A DNA stretch of 64,000 bases from Luzula sylvatica. Its lineage: Eukaryota; Streptophyta; Magnoliopsida; Poales; Juncaceae. The position numbers and the translations under genes were made by a program. Positions 11,648-22,860 of this stretch are shown here, one piece after another (the stretch's first letter is position 1; each line of letters begins with the position of its first letter). The notes beneath the pieces were generated by a model. It worked only from the letters and a program-made list of their open reading frames with translations, was not told the origin of the DNA and made no database searches. The stretch lies in contig OX326961.1 in assembly GCA_946800325.1 (NCBI GenBank), positions 11,158,215-11,222,214 on the forward strand, given 5' to 3'.

Positions 11648-12920
11648 CTTTGTAGGTCTTTGATAAAGACCGATGTTGAGGCCAACTACATGTTAGCTGA
11701 ATCATTTGACGATTGAACTCCGTATAGTCTTCGCATGTATGTTGACCATAAATTTTCGGGATCGTTATCGAGTTTCGTCAAGAATCGTAGCATGAATGCC
11801 TCATTCATTGTTTGTAAGTTAGAAATGCCTAGACCCCTGTGTTTTTTGGGTAGGCATATAATTTTTCAATTTAAAAGGCACTTACTATTTTTGTGAAGTT
11901 TCTTGGCCACTCCTAAGAAACGCTCGCATTAGCCGCTATATTTGTTTGATAACCCAAACCGGTGACTTAGAAACTTGCATTATGAAGATGAGAATGACAT
12001 TAAGTGTGACCTTAACAAAGATAATGCGACCCCCTAAGGAAAGTAGCATACCTTTCCAAACGTCAATTCTCTTTTGTATTTTACTTATTAGAGGAAGGTA
12101 TGCCTCCTTAGATGATTTTCTATAGGAAAGATAGTTCCTAAGGAGTTGATTGGAGAGTCTTTCTTTAGACACTTTAAGATGGTAGCAATCATCCCTAAGT
12201 ACTCTTGTGGTATGGTGGAAGAGAACGAGCTTTCTTTGTGATTGATATCAAGACCATTCATTTCTGTATGATTTCTAATGCGTCTGAAATAATCTTGAGA
12301 TTATTCGGAATGGCCTCAACAAAAAAGATAGTATCATTGGCAAATTGTAGAGTGGGCCCCTCTATTGGAGATAGGTTAGAAAGTAGGGGTGAGATCACTC
12401 GCATAATATCCTGAAGCAAGGTCAAAGATTAGAGATAGATGATCGTCTTGATGTAGACTCCTTTGGTGTAAGAAGTAAGATGATGTAGTTTCAATGTTTC
12501 ATTAGCCTTCATCGAAGAGGAGGAGAAAATTAGGAGATTGTGGATCCAATTGCCATTTCATTGGGAACCCCTTAACCTTTAGTAATTGTTGGATAAAATT
12601 TCATGAAACATTATCAAAGACATTTTTGAACTCGATTTTAAAAATAATAGAAGGAATCTTGTTCTTATGATAATATGTTAGAATTTCCCGCGCACATACA
12701 TATGAATCGGCTATGGAACGTTTTTTTGATGAAAGCGGATTAGTGACCATTGTTGAGGTCTTTCATTTTTAGTTGGAGCCTATTGGTCATGATCTTGGTT
12801 ATTATATTTTATCGGAGTTGTGAATACACTAATTGGTCTAAAATCTTTTCTTTCTACTTTGGAGATTGGCAGCAAAAATTTAGCAGCAATTTTTGGCTAC
12901 TGTCCCATCGTCTCGTAGTG

Positions 12921-12935
12921 TTGATAATGGATATT
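12921..12935. repeat. Target duplication of the younger LINE, left copy
   Basis: TTGATAATGGATATT here is repeated exactly at 15003-15017 and brackets the younger LINE. It is followed directly by the element's poly-T (poly-A on the minus strand). Confidence 0.93.
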
Positions 12936-15002
12936 TTTTTTTTGAATTAAAGATAGCTTAATTGCTATGCTTTAGGTTTGTATTAAATAATGGAGTTCAA
13001 TGTACATGCGTGAATACAGGGTTTAGAAAAATATAAAAAGACAGTATAAAAACACTAGCTAGACAGGGGGTGGACTGATTGAGGTCTCCTCGAAAACCCG
13101 TCTTTTCGTCCTCTTTCCTGTCAGTTGGAGCATTGGTGCCATGCTTGGGCGTCCTCACTCGCTCTGTTGGCCACCGTTTGTGGTGTTTGTTGTTTGGCGC
13201 TAAATATTCTTTTGTTTCGTTCTTTCCAAATTTGCCAGTTGATCGCCATCCACGTTGTGTCCCACTTCCTGACCTCCTCTTTTGGTAGCGTCATTCTTTG
13301 CTGTCTCCATGCCTCGAATAGGCTCCCTTGGCATTGGAAGGGAGTGCTCGGTTGCGTGATTCTTTGTAGCAGCCTCCATGCTGCTTTGGAAAAGGTACAA
13401 TCCATGAATAGGTGGTCCCTCGTTTCCTCCGTTCGCCCACACAGAATGCACTCTTGTATATGCGGCCATCCCTTTTTTCTTAATACATCCGCCGTGTTTA
13501 TACGATTGTGTGAAGCCGTCCAAAAGAAGAAACGAACTTTCAATGGAGCTCTCGTTTTCCATATTTGTTTTTGCCATGGGTCCAACACTCCCGGGTTAAT
13601 GAGGAATTGATATGCTGATTTTGTTGAGAAGTTTTTTGTTACCTCCCATTTCCACGCTATTTCATTTGTGTTTTCGTCTCGGGTTGTTGAGGCATTGCAT
13701 TGCGGGATTATTTGTTTTAGATCGGTTAGGAAGTAGTTTAGCTCCCCGTTCCTTATGGATGTGATATCCTTTGCGCATTCAATTTGGTAAATGGATTTTA
13801 CGTATTTTGACCACATGTTGTTCGGTTCTTTGTCTATTTTCCAAAGATACTTTTGGAGAAGGGCCTCGTTCATTGTTCTTATGTTTGTTATTCCGAGCCC
13901 TCCATTCTTCTTTGGTAGACATATTTTGGTCCAATTTATTAGGTTTTTGCCCACCTTATTCTTGTCCTCTCCGGACCATAGAAATGCTCTTGTTAGTCTT
14001 TCTATCTCTCTTGTTACCCATCCAGGTAGTTTCATTGCTTGCATATGATAGATTGGGATAGCATTTAGGGTTGCCTTTACTAGTGTTATTCTCCCCCCCA
14101 TCGAAAGAAGTCGCCCCTTCCATCCCGCTATATGTTGTTGTATTTTGTCTATTAATGGTAGGAAACATATTTTTTTAATGGATAGTGGTATTCCTAGATA
14201 ATTGAATGGTAGTTCCTTGATCGGGTATCCCATAATTTGATGAATTATTGGAAGATGGTTTTGTGGAACTGCAATGGGTGTATAGGATGATTTTTGCTGA
14301 TTTATCTCCAATCCCGTTATTTGTGCAAAGATGTTGAGGACTTCTTTCACTATTTTAAGGTTATTTGGAGTTGCTTCTACAAATATTATGGTATCATCCG
14401 CAAATTGTAGTGTCGGAGTTTTCCAATTTGTGGATATGTCGAGCAGCGGTGTTATAATTTTCATGAGATATTGTAGGAAATCCACCGCTAAGTCGAAAAC
14501 TAGAGGCGATAGTGGGTCTCCTTGTCTTAGGCCTCTTTTGTGCGTGAAAAATTCGGATATTTGTCCATTGATTTTTATCGCGGATTTAGACGAAGAAAGG
14601 ATATTCGACATCCATGTTTGCCAAAGTGGGGGGAAGTCTTTGGCCCTATAGAGATTGTGTAGGAAAGACCACGATAGATTATCAAAAGCCTTTTTAAAAT
14701 CTATTTTTAACATTATTGTCGGTATTTTCTTTTTGTGATAGTAGTGTAAAAGTTCTCTTGCGGTTGCATACGAATCCATAATTGATCTTTTTGCAATGAA
14801 TGCCGTTTGGTGATCGTCTATCATGTCCCCTAGTTTTGGTTGTAATCTCTTTGCTAGTATTTTCGTTATTATTTTAATTGGCATGGATATGACGCTAATG
14901 GGTCTAAATTCATCAAGAGTCTCGGCTCCTTTTTTCTTTGGTACTAACGTTATTGTTGCTTGGTTGATCCGTCCCAAGTCTAGTTTATTTTCGTGAAAAT
15001 CA
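12936..15002 (-). mobile_element. Younger 5'-truncated L1-type LINE, nested in the old one
   Basis: 2067 bp bounded by a perfect 15-bp target duplication, with the A-tail at its minus-strand 3' end (12936-12943). The 5' end is cut inside ORF2 just before the residues DFHENKLDLGRIN, so the endonuclease and ORF1 are absent; this is typical of incomplete target-primed reverse transcription. The old LINE's coding sense continues on both sides of the duplication, showing that this copy landed inside it. Confidence 0.92.
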
Positions 15003-15034
15003 TTGATAATGGATATTGAGTAGCCTTTTGCCAT
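13121..15034 (-). CDS. LINE ORF2 remnant: reverse transcriptase plus zf-RVT domain
   Basis: A 637-codon open frame that would encode a non-LTR retrotransposon polymerase. It holds FRPISV (43-48), KIDFKKAFD (110-118), RQGDPLSP (170-177), the catalytic FADD box (211-214), GLEIN, YLGIPL and WKGRLLSMGGRITLVKATLN in the palm/thumb region. A C-terminal zf-RVT domain has a CILC...H...C pattern near residues 535-552. Full-length ORF2 is about twice as long and starts with an endonuclease that is missing here. The first 10-11 codons (MAKGYSISII) come from the older LINE and fuse in frame by chance at the insertion point. With no endonuclease and no promoter, activity is unlikely although the polymerase motifs are intact. 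Confidence 0.88.
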   Translation of the reverse strand: MAKGYSISIINDFHENKLDLGRINQATITLVPKKKGAETLDEFRPISVISMPIKIITKILAKRLQPKLGDMIDDHQTAFIAKRSIMDSYATARELLHYYHKKKIPTIMLKIDFKKAFDNLSWSFLHNLYRAKDFPPLWQTWMSNILSSSKSAIKINGQISEFFTHKRGLRQGDPLSPLVFDLAVDFLQYLMKIITPLLDISTNWKTPTLQFADDTIIFVEATPNNLKIVKEVLNIFAQITGLEINQQKSSYTPIAVPQNHLPIIHQIMGYPIKELPFNYLGIPLSIKKICFLPLIDKIQQHIAGWKGRLLSMGGRITLVKATLNAIPIYHMQAMKLPGWVTREIERLTRAFLWSGEDKNKVGKNLINWTKICLPKKNGGLGITNIRTMNEALLQKYLWKIDKEPNNMWSKYVKSIYQIECAKDITSIRNGELNYFLTDLKQIIPQCNASTTRDENTNEIAWKWEVTKNFSTKSAYQFLINPGVLDPWQKQIWKTRAPLKVRFFFWTASHNRINTADVLRKKGWPHIQECILCGRTEETRDHLFMDCTFSKAAWRLLQRITQPSTPFQCQGSLFEAWRQQRMTLPKEEVRKWDTTWMAINWQIWKERNKRIFSAKQQTPQTVANRASEDAQAWHQCSN

Positions 15035-15048
15035 CTTTCTCTTGTTCT
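15003..15048 (-). pseudogene. Continuation of the old LINE beyond the insertion
   Basis: This contains the right copy of the 15-bp duplication (15003-15017) and then old-LINE coding sense (minus strand ...KMAKGYSISIIN). It joins the residues found at about 12920 if the younger LINE is removed. Confidence 0.7.
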
Positions 15049-15050
15049 TA

Positions 15051-15695
15051 GAAAAAAATTTGGGACTTTTAAGGTTTTTTAATATATATAAATTTACCTA
15101 TATATAAAAAATTGAAAAAATTCTACTTTTGGACCCTTATCTTTTATCTAAAATTCAATTAAATCATTAATGTTTTAATTTGGTCAATTAAGTCTCTTAC
15201 ATTTTCAATTTTGCCAATCAAGTCCATTTCTTTTTTAATTTCATTCAATCGGGTCCTTCCATTCATTAACTGATGACTGAATCGTTAAATTGTGACGTGA
15301 CAACCTACGACATGCTACATTTGATGATGTGATAATCCATGAAATGTCAAATTTGTTGACGTGGCAACATAAATTAAGAACTTGTCATCAAATTTGATGA
15401 CATGAAATATTTTAAAAAATAATTTATGTTGTCATGTTATCAAATTTGACATGTTATAGATTGTCACGTCATCAAAATATATGTGATGTCATAGATTTTC
15501 ACGTCACAATTTAACGTCCAGTCATGAGTTAATTGATGGAAAGACTCAATTGAACAAAATTTAAAAGGTAAGGAACTTAATTGACCAAATTAAAAAGGTA
15601 AGGAATTTGATTGAGCAAATCAAAATATTAGGGACTTGATTAAACTTTAGATAAAAGGTAAAACATCAAAAATAGACTTTTTTCTAAAAAAATCG
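15051..15695. mobile_element. Long-palindrome foldback MITE
   Basis: The two halves are imperfect inverted copies: ATCTTTTATCTAAAATTCAA near 15140 pairs with TTGATTAAACTTTAGATAAAAG near 15640, and GTGACGTGACAAC pairs with TTTTCACGTCACAA. The unit could fold into a stem of more than 200 bp. It has no coding capacity. Exact ends and any target duplication were not resolved. Confidence 0.65.
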
Positions 15696-16434
15696 GTGGC
15701 CTTTTTTTTACGGCCTTAGTCGTTGCTTAGTAGGCTAAGAGACTGGGTCGGATCTAGATTCACATAAATTTCGATCTCAAACTGGATATTTACACACATA
15801 TGATAATCTTATCATATCCTAGCTATTAACCAAGCAAATCTTGATAGCCACCTCAACAAATCATTATGAAATCATGTCACTTCATGAGAGAGTGTATTTC
15901 TAAGATCAATGATTTAGAATATTCAAGAATCATGATGTATTAAAACAATCAATTGGAGTCCAACAATGATATACGATGAGAATGCTACACGTATTACCCA
16001 AATAAAATAAGATTACAGTAAAGCAGATAGAACACGTATTTCTTTAAAATTCTTTTCCTCACACGAGCTCGAGAAGTACGGTTAAATTCATATCCATCAA
16101 ATTTATAATTTTGTAGATTTCTTCACAAAGTCATTACAACCTAAACTTTCTTGACCAGCACTCACTCTTCGTTATATAAATGAACAGTGCCTATTGTATT
16201 TTGTCTTGAATTAAATAGATATTGTGTCATCCGATTTTTTTTTTTTATTTATTATTACTATTTAATTCTAAAAAATATATATTAGTTTTACAACTCCAAC
16301 CAAATGACCCCTTCACGTGATTCCATATATGATTGTTTGACGTCGGTCTAAGAATCTAAAATCAATCTTTGCATGCTATTGAGTTCCGGCCGTTAATATT
16401 CAAAATTAAGAACACAATCTCTCCGAGACACACA
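15696..16434. other. Region downstream of the CSLG gene
   Basis: AT-rich DNA containing the 3' flank of the minus-strand CSLG gene. No other gene was recognised. The polyadenylation site cannot be placed reliably. Confidence 0.45.
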
Positions 16435-19400
16435 TTAAACATGGAACACAACACAACCTAGAACAACTAAGAGACCAGCCATAAAAAATGCCATAGCAGT
16501 AACTCTTCCCGGCATCCTTCCAACATCTCGTCGCAAGAACATTGCCTCAAAAACCGGCCAACAATTCACCACGCCGAACCCCGTCAAAAATACCTCGATA
16601 ACCATCTCGAAAACCAAGTTTCTGGCAACTCCAACCATAAAAGCACACAAGTTCAGAAGCCCAACTGCACCTGCAAAAACAGGTTCACCTCAAGCATTAA
16701 ATAAATATTTATATTACTTACATGTTAGCTGAATTGAACAAATATTTGTGAACATATAATACCTAGAACGATGAAGAAAGGAGACTCCACGCCAACATCG
16801 AATAACCCTTGATTATACAACTTGGTTTGTTCATCCTCCATAACTTTGTTCGTAATATTAAACCCTTGAGAGGAGATATTGAGTTGTTTAAGCAAAAATT
16901 GGACCGACCCAAACGAGAAGGACGTGAGGCTACGAATTAGGAACATGCGTTGGTCGCTCCACCAACGCTTTAACGTGCCTTTATAGGATATAAAATCGGC
17001 CAAGTCTTGGACATACGCAGCTAAAAATAGGTAAGAATATATATAGAACCATGGATTTGATGGCTGAAAATGAAATTAAATGTGATAATTACATTAGGAT
17101 GCGTATTAAAGGAAGGTTGAGTGAGAACTTCATAGGAGAGATAGATACCTTTGGGAAAAAAGGTTTGTTGTTTACAATGGCGAGCTGAGGCAAAATTGCA
17201 TATATTGTGACAGGAATGCACCAAAGGCCCCAAAATGAATAATATGAATAACATAATCCCGATCCAAGAGATCGGTTTTTAACCCCGTATATCATAGGAC
17301 AATACCTAGAAAAACTCACCTGAAATATATAAATATATGTCCAAATTACTAAGAAATATTATCTTATATGCGGAAAATATATACTACTTATAAACCGAAT
17401 TTACCTTGTAGAGTCCTACAGTCCATCTCTTGCATTGGCCAAGAACATCATTAAGGCTCTTGGGAGCGTCGCCTAAAAATGCTGGTACGGAAGGGTCACA
17501 AAGTACCGAATTCCATCCTTCGCAACACAAACGGTATCCCGTGTTAAAATCCTCCACCAAAGAACCGTACCTGAATCCAATCTGCAAGATTTCAAATTTT
17601 TAAAATTAATGATAATCAATTCAATAGTGTTATGTTAATTCAATTTTGCAAAATCTTGATCCTGAATTGTGTAACTGAGCTTCACTTACTTTTTCGCCCC
17701 AGCTGGTTCCACACTCGTACTCGCATTTCGCCACCTCGGTGGCTTTATGCAGGACCATTTCAGAACTTACACACTTAACCTTATTTTGGGCATCAAATAA
17801 AGGGCCCAACAAAGCTCTTCGTGAATGAAAAGTATTTGTCCCTACATAATTGGGTCCATGAAGCCCATCCATGCCATGAGCGTTTACAGTAAATAGACGC
17901 TTGATTTCTCCTCCATACATGTCACTCTCGTTTAGTCCTTTGAAATGTTGAGGGAATTGAACAAATGCAAGCTTTGGCGAGATGGTTGGATCCATGAAGT
18001 AGCATAGTGCACGATGTGGCGATGCTGGATCCGTCGAGTACATATCGCAGTCCATCGTGAGTACGATTGGTGCATTCGTTAGCGCGCTCGAAACACGTAA
18101 CTGTCAAAATGGAAGCATTTGTTACGAATGATAGTAATGTTATGATGCATTGGTAAATCGGCCTTACCAAAACATTAAGGGCGCCAGCCTTAAAATGGTG
18201 AGGAAAATTAGGGCGTTTTTCTCTCGATACATATATCAAGTTAGGCATTATTTCACCTCCAATATCTCTGTCTTTGGTACCATCAAGCAGTACCTGCATT
18301 TAAAGTATGAAATATTGTTGGTACCAAATAAAAGGTAAATTTTACTCTGAACTAAAATTTCAGCAAAACATAGCAATTATTACATGCCACATAATTAATG
18401 AAAACGTAATATTTAATTAATATTGTTAATTATGTTATACATATAAATTAATTATGGGTCATTTGTAAAAATAGGTTAAAAAAAGGAATATATGATACAT
18501 GTATTATTGACGGATGGTTATTGCGAGTAAATTCTTTCCAACTTTCAAAAATCCGTCGTTCTCCTTCTGATGAGAGTAACTCGACATTGACGGAACCTTT
18601 CTCTACTGCATTCTCTACTCGTTCTTTCATCGTTTCATACATGACCTGCAAAATTTTTACAAAAATAATTTAGCTGAATTACAATAAACGATGAAATATA
18701 CTAAAAATATTTTCTACGGATAATGTACATGAATAATTAACATGAGTAATTAATATATTCATATCAATTAATATGTTAGTTATATTAATAACATATATTA
18801 ATTAATAATAAATCATTAAATCATTAACAACAATAATAGATTTTGCAGGGGGTATAGACCTAATTGGAAATTTTAGAGGTGCCCACAATCGTCACAACCA
18901 AAAAGGCAATAACAGATTATCCTTTACCAGTCCTGGTTTAATGAGGATATGACATTGTTGATATGTATGGGTCGCCATTATTGGTAACATGGTCCTCGGC
19001 ATTATTTGTCCTGATCCTTTTGCATTAATTATTAATTTGAATTATAGTTTGAATCTATCTGAGAAAGAAATGAGCATTGAAATTCCGAATTCGAATTAAT
19101 TCAATTTATTATAAGTATTAAAAGGATACAAACACCTAAATTTGTGACATTAATTAATTATATATGAATTTAAAATCAAACACAAACTTAGTTATTCGTG
19201 TCATACTCGTGATTGCTTTATGTAATTATATAATTATTATTCTAAATATTAAAACTCGTTGAAGCGATTAGACACATGCTCAATAAATGATTTACCTTTT
19301 TAGGAATTAAAAGTAACGTTTATAATTCGGACTTTACGTTGAAAGGGTATGTCTCGAATTATTGGTATGCCAGTCGAGCCAATATGTCAACTTGTCGAAT

Positions 19401-22400
19401 CGTTAATATATAATTTATAAAGAATATTAAAAAATCACAAAGAATTGAACTTCATACTTAATTATACAACTACGAATAAATTACTTAGTAAATATATGAA
19501 AAAATTAAAGAGATTTTTAATTTCATGATTCAATGAGAAAATATCATATTCTTTATCACAATGAAAATAAAAATCTAAATCATTTGACATATTTACTTAC
19601 ATATTTTGTTATGGGTTGATTATATATTAAGTTTTTAAAAAAATTGTTATTTAATTATTGATTTTTTGGTGTCAATTTTTTACCGTGATTCTTTTCGCTA
19701 GATATTTTTTTATTCATGTGTTGACATAAATATATTTACGATTATTTCCATTATTTGAGCAAGAAAAATAAAAATAATTAATTATATCAAGAAAATAATT
19801 GGAAAAGATGGAAATAAATTAAGGACATTAAATATGCAAACAGAAAAATCGTGAAAAAGAAGCAGCCCAAATCGACCAGTTATATTGAAAAATTTGTCCA
19901 GTTCAACTGGTTTTTCCGATTTAAATGCATTTCTAACTTCTTTATTCAATCCAGATTGGAGTTCGGTATGATTCCGGTTCAACCACGCCCACGCGTCCGG
20001 TTTATAAAACATTGATCAAAAGAAACACTAATTTCACCTGGAAATAGTTGTCCAAGATTGCTTGTTCCAATCTTTAGCGACTTGAGTTCAAAACACAAAA
20101 AAATATTTTTCAAAAATTTATCAAAGAGAAAGGGAGGCACAGAATAGATATTTATATTCTAGGATTTCAAATCCTTTTTGTGCTCTTTTTTCGGAATAGA
20201 ATTCGAGAAAATTAAATAATTGTTCATTTAAGTTTTATTAGAGGGTATTTAGAAATAGTGTTTTTAGTTAGTTAGGACAAATATCCTCAATTTGTATGAA
20301 CTTTATTTATAATTTATAAATATAATATAAAAGTAGGACATAATAGCCTACTCTTTTTTTGTTCAAAAAACAATTTATCAAATATATTCTCTACTAAGAT
20401 TATAATACGTTGACAAGACAATTGAAATCCCGGTGAATATTTTAGAAGAAATATGCAACTTCATATAATTATACTTGTTATATGAATTGATATGTTCACT
20501 TATTTAAAAATCAATTGAATAAAAAAAAAACATTCACATTTAAAAAAATATATATTTTGTAAATATTTCTCTCAAAGTTCTCAGGAAACATTTGTTAAAT
20601 GCATCTCGTAATATTTTAAAATTTTATTTTCATACTTTACTCAAAATTCAAAGAAAGATATTTTCTAAATACTTCTCTCAAATTTCTTAGAAAAATATTT
20701 ATTAAACACGTCTCTCAATCTTCTTAGTAATATATTTTTTTTATACTTTTCTCAAATTTGTTAGAAAAAATGTCTCAAGTACTTTCTCCAATTTCTTACA
20801 AAAATATTTTTTAAATACGTCTTAAATATTTTGGAAAGTATTTATTAAATTCTTTTCTCAAAATTCTTTCCAAAATATGTTTATAAGCACTTCTTGAATT
20901 TATGAAAGAAATATGTTTCAAGTACTTTCCACAAATTTCTTCGAAAATGTGTTTTAAATACTTTTTTACAAATTTCCTTGAAAATATTTTTCTCAAATTT
21001 CTTAAATTGGTTTTTCAAAGAATGATAACTTAATATATTTTTGAAAATATTATAATATTACTTTTGAAGTAAACTTTTGAAAGGTTAATAATATATTTCT
21101 TTTAAAAAATTAAAGAAATATTTTTCAAAATACGTTAAAAAAAGTATCTATAAAAATGTTGTAAACTTCTTTGTAAGTTTCTTTTTAGAAAAAAACATGT
21201 ATATACCATAAAATAGATTTAAATGTTTTATTATCCTAAATTACCACACAGTGGCCTAAATAAGCATAATATATTCCCAATGAAGAAGTTCAATGGAATC
21301 AAAATTGACAAGTATGAACCATTCTGGCGGGCTGATGTGCAACCTCCATCATAGTCATCCTGCATATGCAACCCACAAGGGGGTAAATCGTTCCAAATTA
21401 AGAGTTAAGAGGCTCCATTCAAATAATGAAAATTTGAAAGATCTAAATATATTACGACATGTGCAATATAAATTATAAACTGAAATTATCATATATATAT
21501 ATATACACCGAGAAATACAAAATATTATCAAAGCGGTAGTATGAATATAAATATATAATTATGAACATTTATTGTAAGCATGTAATATCTTAAAATTAAT
21601 ATACCAAGAACCAATACATTTTTAGATGTAATCATATAAAATAAAAAGAAATAATATTTAACTTCAATTGGTCCAAAATTAGTGTCAGAGTGTTTGTAGA
21701 CTAAATCCAATCGAAACGTGAGCTGTAGTAGATATTATTCCTCGTAAGGGGACAAGTATGATTTTCCTATTGTTTTCTACCATACTTAAAAAACTGACGA
21801 GAACTATTTAACACCGCCAATTAGACCTACTTATAAATACAATTATTTATTTTATGACACTTGGGATCTACAATTCATGGTTTCAATTTCAATCAATTAT
21901 AATAATTATAGAATCAAATATGTTTACCTTCAACTTATTTACTTCGGCACCGCCACAACCATCCGAAGCGAAGTACTCCTCCGGCGATCTCGCCTCGACA
22001 TCGTTCTCTCTACAAAATGCCAACCAATGGCGAGCAAATTTCGCGCCTTCCACGAAAGCAAAGAGCGTCAAGCCAGACCCTCCATCATCCGAAACATAAA
22101 TCGACAACTTCTTGGGCGGATAATCAAACGCCATCAGGGATAGCGTAGTGTTCAAAACGCCGATAGGGGGCTCTTTGCGAGGGTCGGCAGTGCAAACAAA
22201 AACATCCAACGAAGGCCAGACGGACCGGTCAGGCAAATTGGAAGGGAATTCTTGTCGGTGAACCGGCCTCCATCTGAACGACTGAGAACAGGCCCATAGG
22301 AAGGCGAGGATGATGTCAGATAGGAGAAGTGAGAAGACGAGACCAGCTTCGAGGAGTGTACTAGAAGTAAAAAGGGAAGTGATGTGGTGGTATATTAGTG

Positions 22401-22506
22401 CGAAGATAGCTATGGCATATACGACCATATGGCTGCGATATATGGGGATCCTACGGTCGAGATTTATTGTGCTGAGCTTGGCATGTCCGGTGAACATGGC
22501 GTCCAT
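16435..22506 (-). CDS. CSLG: Cellulose synthase-like protein, CSLG clade
   Basis: Predicted glycosyltransferase family 2 enzyme of Golgi or ER membranes. Exons (5' to 3'): 22506-21928, 18645-18499, 18293-18168, 18100-17690, 17581-17405, 17319-17149, 17063-16763, 16670-16435. All introns are GT...AG and phases agree, giving 715 codons plus stop; relatives are about 720-760 residues. Two membrane helices lie near residues 27-72 and several more after residue 485. Catalytic motifs are SDDGGS (D140, D141), DCD (D301, D303), VED (E431, D432) and QCKRW (470-474). Stretches such as [20 protein letters not shown] and [11 protein letters not shown] are typical of CSLG. Some CSLG-clade enzymes (also called CSyGT/CslM) glucuronidate triterpenoid saponin aglycones; whether this one does cannot be read from sequence. 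The ATG is the first in frame, about 50 bp below a TATA box. The 3.28 kb first intron is unusually long against the other introns (67-205 bp). Confidence 0.92.
18646..21927 (-). other. Long first intron of the CSLG gene
   Basis: 3282 bp between exon 1 (ends ...VNKLK) and exon 2 (starts [14 protein letters not shown]), with donor AAG|GTAAACA and acceptor TTTTGCAG. It is AT-rich and holds a degenerate tandem repeat at 20565-21005. No transposon ends or open coding sequence were recognised, although the other introns are all short. Confidence 0.8.
20565..21005. repeat. Degenerate minisatellite, roughly 40-60 bp unit
   Basis: About eight to ten loosely conserved units containing TTTCTCTCAAATTTCTTAGA and AAAATATTTATTAAA-like motifs follow one another within CSLG intron 1. 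Unit length varies and copies are strongly diverged. Confidence 0.6.
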
Positions 22507-22552
22507 CTTTGGAAGGACCTTGGTCTAGTTGAGGAGAGTGAGATTTGCTTTG

Positions 22553-22560
22553 TTATATAG
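22553..22560 (-). promoter_or_regulatory. Candidate TATA box of the CSLG gene
   Basis: CTATATAA on the minus strand, about 50 bp upstream of the CSLG ATG. This spacing would leave a short 5' leader of about 20-25 nt. It is an inference from motif and position only. Confidence 0.5.
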
Positions 22561-22654
22561 GAAGTTGGGAGATAAGTACGGAACACCTCCAATGGGTTGA
22601 TTGAAATGGAGAAATGTTAAGCTACTTCATACATAATTATAGGGAAAATATATT

Positions 22655-22855
22655 CTGCCCAAAACTCACTCAAATATTTTTGATGCGTCAATCGAAAATG
22701 TTTAAATGAATTGATTAGATTCCTAATCAATGGTTAAATGGATTGATTCAATTAAGGAGTTCAATTAATCCATTTAGGAATCTAATCAATCCATTAAAAC
22801 ACTCTTGATTGACGCATCAAGAGTGTTTGAGTGAGTTTTGGGGCCAATTATATAA
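22655..22855. mobile_element. Foldback MITE upstream of CSLG
   Basis: Near-perfect inverted halves: left GCCCAAAACTCACTCAAA...GATGCGTCAATC and right GATTGACGCATC...TTTGAGTGAGTTTTGGGG, with inner arms GATTAGATTCCTAATCAAT and AGGAATCTAATCAAT. The stem is about 80 bp. It begins about 150 bp 5' of the CSLG start codon. Related elements lie at 37.8-38.1 and 48.8-49.1 kb. Confidence 0.75.
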
Positions 22856-22860
22856 CCAAA

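Larger units (their letters stand above)
9679..12920 (-). mobile_element. Old, degraded L1-type LINE with later insertions
   Basis: On the minus strand, fragments of LINE ORF2 occur in the expected order. They are a damaged RT palm stretch with FRPISV at about 12880-12820, a QFANDT-like palm motif at about 12340, the 11936-12172 piece (WKGMLLSLGGRIIFVKVTLN), KHRGLGISNLQTMNEAFMLR at about 11850, and a zf-RVT part (APLKVRFFH, INTADVL, TRDHL) at about 10800-10000. Frameshifts and stops interrupt it. The 3' end is marked by an A-run (poly-T at 9679-9687 on the plus strand). Its 3' untranslated part recurs at 24.2 kb. Two hAT-type MITEs and a younger LINE are inserted in it. Confidence 0.8.

Noticed and set aside
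13079..14651. Several plus-strand and alternative-frame ORFs of 69 to 161 codons
   Set aside because: They are shadows of the LINE reverse transcriptase frame on the minus strand, which has all the RT motifs.
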